This document shows positions 6,365-10,650 of a DNA stretch of 10,650 nt, piece by piece. The translations under genes and the position numbers were made by a program. The stretch comes from Saccharofermentans sp. (GTDB taxonomy: Bacteria; Bacillota_A; Clostridia; Saccharofermentanales; Saccharofermentanaceae): contig JAILHX010000147.1 in assembly GCA_024695565.1 (NCBI GenBank), positions 1 to 10,650 on the forward strand. Reading direction: 5' to 3'. The stretch's first letter is position 1. Each line of letters begins with the position of its first letter. The notes under the pieces were generated by a model. It was given only the letters and a program-made list of their open reading frames with translations. It was not told the DNA's origin and did no database searches.

Positions 6365-7552
6365 TCAGCGGCTCTTGGTTTTTAACTTGATCCCGATTAT
6401 CGCTACGATAAGAACTATCGGAAAAATGCATGCAATAAGCATTCCGGCCTTGAGATCATCATCGCGGATCTGTGAGGTGAATCCTACAAGCCAAGGACCG
6501 AAAGCACCACCCAGATCCCCTGCCATTGCGAGTAGAGCAAACATTGCAGTTCCTCCGGCAGGGAGTCTTTTAGATAAGATGCTGATCGTTCCGGGCCACA
6601 TTATGCCGACAGAGAATCCACAGAGAGTGCAGCCAATAAGACAAATGACCGGGTTTTGAGATAATGCTGCCAGAATATAGCAGGCCAGACATAATGCTCC
6701 AGAACCCAGCATATATTTTGTGAGTTCGATCCTGCTTCCGAATTTTCCGTAGATAACGCGGCTGATTCCCATGGTGACAGCAAAAAGACAAGGTCCTACA
6801 AGATCTCCTATTGTTTTGGATAATCCGAGCGCTGATTCAACGAATGCTGATGCCCATTGCGCCATAGACATTTCCGCAGCACCGGCGCAAACCATAAGCA
6901 CTATGCCTAAAAAGAACATCGGAGTTTTGAGAAGAGTGCGGATCGTCATTCCTTTACCGTCTTCGACAAGCGGCTCGATGGGACACGAAGCAAAGTTATA
7001 TATATTGTAAAGTGGGATCAAGGCCCAGATGCATGAGAGCCATCTCCAGTTCTCAAGTCCGAAAACCGCTAGGAAGACAGTAGACAGCAGTATGACCCCC
7101 ACGCTTCCCCAACAGTAAAAAGAGTGTAGAAGACTCATGACGGCTTCCTTGTGATCAAACGGGCAGGCTTCAACAATAGGACTGGCGAGAACTTCGATGA
7201 GTCCGCTGCCGATAGCGTAAATTATTACGCTTATGATTATTCCTATAAAAGGATCAGGAAGGATCAAAGGCAAAAATGCCAGGCATATAAGCCCTGCAGC
7301 TGATGCTATCTCTGATGCAACGGCACAGGCACGATAACCAATCCTGTCAACGAATTTCGCACATATAACATCCACAATCAATTGCGTAAAATAGAATGCT
7401 GTAGAAACAAGAGCAACTTTTCCGAGTGGAATACCCATGCTCTTATGGAAAGTAAGGAATAGAAGAGGAACAAAGTTCGCTGCAATAGCCTGAGTGATAA
7501 AACCCAGATAACATGCAATAAGCGTTTTGCGGTATTTTTTGTCAGATGCCAT
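6365..7552 (-). CDS. MFS transporter
   Basis: This 395-residue, strongly hydrophobic protein has a pattern consistent with the 12 helices of the major facilitator superfamily and the family's usual length. The loop after helix 2 reads AKFVDRIGYR (65-74), a recognisable motif A with the Asp-Arg pair. The centre has a charged cytoplasmic loop (about 190-205) before the second six-helix half, which contains GIMWPGTISI. By family it is a proton-coupled secondary carrier in the cytoplasmic membrane, probably for a small solute. I cannot assign sugar, drug or metabolite as substrate. AGAGG lies 5 nt before the ATG, and an extended -10 promoter lies about 70 nt upstream. The gene is monocistronic on this strand and shares a divergent control region with the methyltransferase gene. 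Confidence 0.9.
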   Translation of the reverse strand: MASDKKYRKTLIACYLGFITQAIAANFVPLLFLTFHKSMGIPLGKVALVSTAFYFTQLIVDVICAKFVDRIGYRACAVASEIASAAGLICLAFLPLILPDPFIGIIISVIIYAIGSGLIEVLASPIVEACPFDHKEAVMSLLHSFYCWGSVGVILLSTVFLAVFGLENWRWLSCIWALIPLYNIYNFASCPIEPLVEDGKGMTIRTLLKTPMFFLGIVLMVCAGAAEMSMAQWASAFVESALGLSKTIGDLVGPCLFAVTMGISRVIYGKFGSRIELTKYMLGSGALCLACYILAALSQNPVICLIGCTLCGFSVGIMWPGTISILSKRLPAGGTAMFALLAMAGDLGGAFGPWLVGFTSQIRDDDLKAGMLIACIFPIVLIVAIIGIKLKTKSR

Positions 7553-7588
7553 GTGATCCTCTTTTGAAGCTCAGATTACTTATTATAT

Positions 7589-7601
7589 TGCTTGATAAGC
7601 A
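7589..7601. repeat. short palindrome in the MFS leader
   Basis: TGCTT and AAGCA flank a GAT triplet, giving a perfect 5-bp inverted repeat. It lies between the predicted MFS transcription start and its ribosome binding site, so it could be a small leader hairpin or a protein half-site pair. It is short enough to be chance. Confidence 0.25.
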
Positions 7602-7616
7602 GTGAGCTGTATACGT

Positions 7617-7631
7617 TAATTCATTGAATTA
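7617..7631. promoter_or_regulatory. candidate operator: 15-bp perfect palindrome between divergent promoters
   Basis: TAATTCA and TGAATTA flank a single central T, making a perfect 7+1+7 palindrome. It overlaps part of the -10 box and the likely start point of the minus-strand MFS promoter. Its right arm also overlaps the -35 box of the plus-strand methyltransferase promoter. A bound dimeric repressor would be placed to block both. No regulator gene is next to it in the window. AT-rich sequence raises the odds of chance. Confidence 0.4.
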
Positions 7632-7653
7632 TATCAAGTATTTACTGTACAAT
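7625..7653 (+). promoter_or_regulatory. candidate promoter of the methyltransferase/HAD operon
   Basis: TTGAAT (7625-7630) and TACAAT (7648-7653) are 17 bp apart, the optimal spacing, with four and five matches to the consensus hexamers. The start point would be near 7660, leaving a leader of about 98 nt before the gene at 7758. The -35 box overlaps the right arm of the palindrome and part of the facing MFS -10. Prediction only. Confidence 0.45.
7628..7636 (-). promoter_or_regulatory. candidate extended -10 promoter of the MFS gene
   Basis: On the minus strand this reads TGATATAAT, a consensus TATAAT with the upstream TGn extension. No good -35 is seen 16-18 bp upstream, which extended -10 promoters can tolerate. 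The start point would be near 7621, giving a leader of about 70 nt. Prediction only. Confidence 0.5.
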
Positions 7654-7692
7654 ATCGCAAGGCTATAGATTAACGGTTAGAGCTTTGATGGC

Positions 7693-7729
7693 ATGTGATT
7701 AGAGACGACCGTAAGCTGATAAATCACAT
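7693..7729 (+). repeat. 8-bp inverted repeat in the methyltransferase leader
   Basis: ATGTGATT (7693-7700) pairs perfectly with AATCACAT (7722-7729) around a 21-nt loop. In the predicted 98-nt leader this could form a stem 28 nt before the start codon. There is no T-run, so it is not an intrinsic terminator. It could be an RNA structure or two half-sites for a DNA-binding protein. I recognise no riboswitch class in it. Confidence 0.35.
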
Positions 7730-7757
7730 TGAATGGGCAGAGTGGACTTAAGAATAA

Positions 7758-8393
7758 ATGAATATTTTCGATGATGTAAATAACTGGGAGAAGACAGAAG
7801 GCGCAGAGATTTTCTCTTCAATAATCAGCATGTCAGATCCCGTGATTTTGGACTACGGCTGCGGTGCCGGCAATTATTCTTTTGCTGCAGCGTATGCATT
7901 CGGTCAGAAATGCAGAGTGGAAGCAGTTGACATTAACAAGCAGTGTCTGGACTATGTAAATGAGAAAGCTGCGGGCGAGAAGGTCGGCTGCATAACTACT
8001 GTCATTGGCAGAGAAGATTACAGGCATGATTTTGAAGATAATACCTTCGATCTGGTTATCTATGCTGATATGTTCCATGGCGAGGAGAAAATGTATGGCG
8101 GACTTCACCGCTTCGTGATGATCGAAGAAGCAAAAAGAACGTTGAAAAAGGGCGGGGTCCTTGCAATTCTTCCGTTCCATCTCTCGAATTTCAGAGATAA
8201 GGATAAGAAGAAAGCCAAGTACACATATAAAAAACTTATTGATGAGATAAGCAGCTACGGGTTTACATATGTCGAGAAGGACTTGGAAGGCATTCATTTT
8301 GAAAAAGTGTACAGCCCTTATTACCAGCAAAAAGGCGGAGTGACCTTTGACAGCTTGGAACGCGGTAAACTGTTAGTATTTCAGTATCGCTGA
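7758..8393 (+). CDS. class I SAM-dependent methyltransferase
   Basis: This 211-residue soluble protein has a clear Rossmann-type methyltransferase core. Motif I is ILDYGCGAGNY (30-40). The acidic residue ending strand two is Asp58 in EAVDIN, expected to hold the SAM ribose. Motif IV-like DNTFDLVIYADMFHG spans 94-108, and LKKGGVLAI follows at 129-137. It best resembles small-molecule methyltransferases of the Methyltransf_11/25 type, but the acceptor cannot be predicted. The N-terminus before motif I is short (about 29 residues). The start is preceded only by a weak AAGAA stretch, so the ATG at 7758 is less certain than the frame. The HAD gene 14 nt downstream is probably cotranscribed, hinting at a shared small-molecule pathway. 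Confidence 0.88.
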   Translation: MNIFDDVNNWEKTEGAEIFSSIISMSDPVILDYGCGAGNYSFAAAYAFGQKCRVEAVDINKQCLDYVNEKAAGEKVGCITTVIGREDYRHDFEDNTFDLVIYADMFHGEEKMYGGLHRFVMIEEAKRTLKKGGVLAILPFHLSNFRDKDKKKAKYTYKKLIDEISSYGFTYVEKDLEGIHFEKVYSPYYQQKGGVTFDSLERGKLLVFQYR

Positions 8394-8407
8394 ACGGAAG
8401 AAATTAC

Positions 8408-9106
8408 ATGATCCTTATCTTTGATTATTTCGAGACTCTCCTTAACAGCAAGAGCATTGATTTTAACCGTGGTCTTAAATTGTTCTGGGAAAACCATTAT
8501 CAGGACAAATGCCCGTTTGAGGACATGAAAGCTTACGGCGAGGAATTATTCCAGGTGCTCCTGTCTAAGCACGCTGAAGGTATTGAGTATCCTTTCGTAA
8601 AAGAAGAACTGCCTCTTTATGCTCGGAGGTTCGGCGGCGATAAGCTTTCCATGAGTGTTGCGGAAGAAGCTGATTTCCTGATGCTCTGTAATGACTTTGA
8701 ATTGGTTCCGTCAATTGAGATTTTTCTTAAGGAATGCAGCGAAAAGAATATTCCTATGTATGTGTTATCCAACAGCGGTTTCCGCAGCGAAACTCTCTTG
8801 GAGATACTTAACAGATTCGGAATAGGGAAGTGCTTTAATATGCTTTGGTCCAGTGCAGATTTCGGAAGAATAAAACCCTGCAAAGAATTCTTTGAACTTG
8901 CGATAAGGAGAGCACTGGAAGACAATCCTTCAGAAAAGCGTGAAGATATTATCTTTGTCGGTGATGTTTATGAGACCGATGTTATCGGTGCGAACAATGC
9001 CGGAATAAAGTCTGCGTGGCTCAACAAGAAGAGTGAGCGAGATACTGCCGGTCTTGCCACATATATCTGTGCATCACCTGACCAACTCTATAAAATTCTC
9101 AGTTAA
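8408..9106 (+). CDS. second HAD-superfamily (subfamily IA-like) hydrolase, DxF motif I
   Basis: This 232-residue protein shows HAD motif I LIFDYFETLL (nucleophile Asp6), motif II YVLSNSG, motif III GRIKPCKEFF with the conserved lysine, and motif IV IIFVGDVYETDVIGA. A helical cap of about 90 residues lies between motifs I and II. As in the HAD protein at 5679, position +2 from the nucleophile is Phe (Phe8) rather than Asp, so the two look like relatives of one DxFET clade with an uncertain reaction type. GGAAG lies 7 nt before the ATG. It follows the methyltransferase gene by 14 nt, so the two are probably one transcript. I see no terminator hairpin after its stop. Cytoplasmic; substrate unknown. 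Confidence 0.87.
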   Translation: MILIFDYFETLLNSKSIDFNRGLKLFWENHYQDKCPFEDMKAYGEELFQVLLSKHAEGIEYPFVKEELPLYARRFGGDKLSMSVAEEADFLMLCNDFELVPSIEIFLKECSEKNIPMYVLSNSGFRSETLLEILNRFGIGKCFNMLWSSADFGRIKPCKEFFELAIRRALEDNPSEKREDIIFVGDVYETDVIGANNAGIKSAWLNKKSERDTAGLATYICASPDQLYKILS

Positions 9107-9169
9107 GATTCCGCTTTTGTGACATTATTTCCGTTCTGTGTCTGGTTTAAAATCCGCTAAATGAATTTG

Positions 9170-9178
9170 TGCTAAAAT
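9170..9178 (+). promoter_or_regulatory. candidate extended -10 promoter of the Nudix/MATE operon
   Basis: TGCTAAAAT is an extended -10 element (TGn plus TAAAAT, one mismatch from TATAAT). No convincing -35 lies 16-18 bp upstream. The start point would fall near 9185, about 50 nt before the Nudix ATG at 9235. It overlaps the GTG at 9169 that would give a longer Nudix frame, which argues against that upstream start. Prediction only. Confidence 0.4.
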
Positions 9179-9234
9179 GTCTCTGTCTGTGGGTGAGCCT
9201 CACGGATAAATTTGTGATTGAGCGGAAAAAACTT

Positions 9235-9759
9235 ATGGAACTTTGGGATCTGTATGACAGAGACGGCAATAAGACCGGTGAAGTCTGGGAGAGAAAGCAC
9301 GGTAAGAATAATGATCTCCCGGACGGAAGATATCATTTGGTATGCGATATCCTCGTTAAGCATACGGACGGCACATATCTTTTGACAAAGAGACATCCTG
9401 ATAAGGATATCTGTCCCGGTTTTTGGGAACCCGGAGCAGGCGGCGCTGCGGTGCAAGGCGAAGATCCTGAAGATTGTGCGATAAGAGAGCTTTTTGAAGA
9501 GACAGGGATCCGTTCTGAGAATCTTGAATTTGTTAATAAGACCATCAACGATTTCAGTCACACCATATACTATTCTTATCTTGTCGTAGTAGACTGCGAT
9601 AAGGATTCCGTTGTGCTCCAGGAAGGCGAGACTACTGATTATAAGTGGGTCGACGTAAAGGGCTTCATCGATTATACGGATTCCGATCTTGCCATGAAAC
9701 ATCACGTTGAAAGATACCGCGGCTATATCAATGGTCTCATCGCGGAAAGCGGCTTGTGA
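9235..9759 (+). CDS. Nudix hydrolase (Idi-like, COG1443 type)
   Basis: This 174-residue protein has a perfect Nudix box: G70 then AAVQG, Glu76, seven residues, then RELFEETGI (84-92), which holds the metal-binding glutamates. The N-terminus MELWDLYDRDGNKTG and the GRYHLVCDILVK strand followed by LLTKRHPDK are typical of the subfamily that includes isopentenyl-diphosphate isomerase and related pyrophosphohydrolases. By family it cleaves nucleoside-diphosphate-linked substrates; the exact one is open, and Idi activity is not implied. The frame is open back to a GTG at 9169, but the 22 extra residues resemble no Nudix N-terminus and overlap the promoter, so I start at the ATG at 9235. Its ribosome binding site is weak (GGAAAAA). 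The MATE gene starts 7 nt after its stop. Confidence 0.9.
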   Translation: MELWDLYDRDGNKTGEVWERKHGKNNDLPDGRYHLVCDILVKHTDGTYLLTKRHPDKDICPGFWEPGAGGAAVQGEDPEDCAIRELFEETGIRSENLEFVNKTINDFSHTIYYSYLVVVDCDKDSVVLQEGETTDYKWVDVKGFIDYTDSDLAMKHHVERYRGYINGLIAESGL

Positions 9760-9766
9760 ATTCGCA

Positions 9767-10650
9767 ATGAAGAAATACAAAACACAATATGAGATGATGA
9801 CCCGGGAGCCGGTGCCGCGCTTGATCTTAAAGCTTGGCATACCGACCATGATAAGTATGTTCGTCACCACTATTTATAACATGGCGGACTCATATTTTGT
9901 CGGACAGATCAGTACGTCTGCAAGCGGCGCCACAGGTGTTGTATTAGGCCTCATGGCGATACTTCAGGCAGTAGGTTTCATGTTCGGTCACGGCAGCGGC
10001 AGCATCATTAGCAGAAAGCTCGGTGAAAAAGATGTTGAGAGCGCCAAAATTTTCGCGGCTACAGGCTTTTATTCTGCGTTGATAGCGGGCTTTTTCTTCC
10101 TGATATTCGGAAGCATTTTCCTGACACCGTTGATGGTACTTCTCGGAAGTACGCCTACAATACTTCCCTTTGCCAGAACATATGCGATCTGCATTCTCTG
10201 CGCCGCTCCCGCATTGGTATCAAGTTGTGTAATGAACAACATCCTAAGGTATGAAGGCCGTGCTTTCTTTGCCATGATCGGTCTTGCTTCGGGCGGTATC
10301 CTTAACATATTCTTAGATATGCTTTTCATGCAGAAAATGAACATGGGCATTTTAGGTGCCGGACTTGCAACTGCGATCTCGCAGTATGTCTCCTGGATAC
10401 TCCTTCTTACGATGTTCATCCTGAAGAAGACACAGACTTCATTGTCAATCAAAAATGTTAAGTTCAATGCTTCAACACTTGGCAATATTGTTACAGTCGG
10501 ACTTCCCAGCCTTGCAAGACAGGGTCTTGCAAGCATATCCACAATGATCCTCAATAATGCTGCAGGTGCATACGGAGACGCAGCCATTGCTGCCATGGCA
10601 ATTGCAAACAGAGTCTCAATGTTTATCTTCAGTGCCGTGCTCGGTATCGG
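9767..10650 (+). CDS. MATE-family efflux transporter, N-terminal 294 residues (cut by window edge)
   Basis: The frame opens at ATG 9767 and runs without a stop to the window end. The start MKKYKTQYEMMTREPVPRLI leads into the first helix LGIPTMISMFVTTIYNMADS, a characteristic opening of clostridial MATE pumps (COG0534, MepA/NorM-like). YFVG, GHGSGSIISRKLGEKD and the GLPSLARQGLASISTMILNN segment beginning the second half also fit. By family it exports drugs or other cations using a sodium or proton gradient. Unlike the MATE-like protein at 3927, this one matches the standard family closely. Whether it has a C-terminal extension cannot be seen. The start lies 7 nt after the Nudix stop with no strong ribosome binding site, which suggests translational coupling. 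Confidence 0.92.
   Translation, partial: MKKYKTQYEMMTREPVPRLILKLGIPTMISMFVTTIYNMADSYFVGQISTSASGATGVVLGLMAILQAVGFMFGHGSGSIISRKLGEKDVESAKIFAATGFYSALIAGFFFLIFGSIFLTPLMVLLGSTPTILPFARTYAICILCAAPALVSSCVMNNILRYEGRAFFAMIGLASGGILNIFLDMLFMQKMNMGILGAGLATAISQYVSWILLLTMFILKKTQTSLSIKNVKFNASTLGNIVTVGLPSLARQGLASISTMILNNAAGAYGDAAIAAMAIANRVSMFIFSAVLGI

Noticed and set aside
6393..6421. CCGAT...ATCGG flanking an inner stem near the MFS stop as a terminator
   Set aside because: The sequence lies within MFS codons, the stem is interrupted by a 6-nt bulge, and neither strand has a T-run after it.
7833..8330. 165-residue minus-strand frame inside the methyltransferase gene
   Set aside because: It is a shadow of the methyltransferase, whose SAM motifs are unambiguous.
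9197..9203. small GTGA-GCC-TCAC hairpin in the Nudix leader (about 9193-9203)
   Set aside because: Four base pairs is within chance and has no T-tail or link to the ribosome binding site.
9172..9870. 232-residue minus-strand frame opposite the Nudix gene
   Set aside because: The plus strand carries a perfect Nudix box and the MATE start; the antisense frame has no recognisable domain or ribosome binding site.
10069..10596. 175-residue minus-strand frame at the right edge
   Set aside because: The plus strand is continuously open with MATE motifs throughout, so the antisense frame is a shadow.

Overview
The window looks like the chromosome of a low-to-mid GC Gram-positive anaerobe of the class Clostridia (Bacillota). 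This rests on strong GGAGG-type ribosome binding sites, SpoIIE/RsbW/STAS partner-switching proteins, a LytS-type membrane domain and MATE and MFS transporters that read like clostridial family members. I cannot name the genus. There is no rRNA, tRNA, CRISPR array or insertion sequence.

The left third (192-3735, minus strand) is a compact regulatory operon. In transcription order it encodes a membrane-anchored SpoIIE-type PP2C phosphatase with a LytS-like five-helix N-terminus, a 205-residue protein that looks like a degenerate RsbW-type ATPase, an intact RsbW-type serine kinase, and a STAS-domain anti-sigma-antagonist with its phosphorylatable serine. A clear intrinsic terminator follows. Phosphatase, kinase and STAS form a textbook partner switch, but no sigma factor is encoded nearby, so the output is unknown.

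Divergent from this operon, across a 191-bp promoter region, lies the most unusual gene: a MATE-type membrane protein (3927-5642) carrying an extra cytoplasmic domain of about 130 residues. That domain reads as another degenerate RsbW-like ATPase fold. The locus therefore has three GHKL/HATPase-like domains: one intact kinase and two that lack nucleotide-binding residues. I infer that the MATE-like protein and the degenerate free-standing protein may be extra partners or sensors of the switch. A HAD hydrolase (5679-6353) probably shares the transcript of the MATE fusion.

The right part looks like ordinary accessory metabolism. An MFS transporter (6365-7552, minus) converges on the first HAD gene with only 11 bp between them. 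It is divergent from a class I methyltransferase (7758-8393) followed by a second HAD hydrolase (8408-9106). A perfect 15-bp palindrome lies over the facing MFS/methyltransferase promoters. A Nudix hydrolase of the Idi-like type (start revised to 9235) and a conventional MATE efflux pump, cut by the window edge (9767 onward), follow as a likely two-gene operon. Both HAD proteins have Phe where classic HAD phosphatases have the second Asp of motif I.
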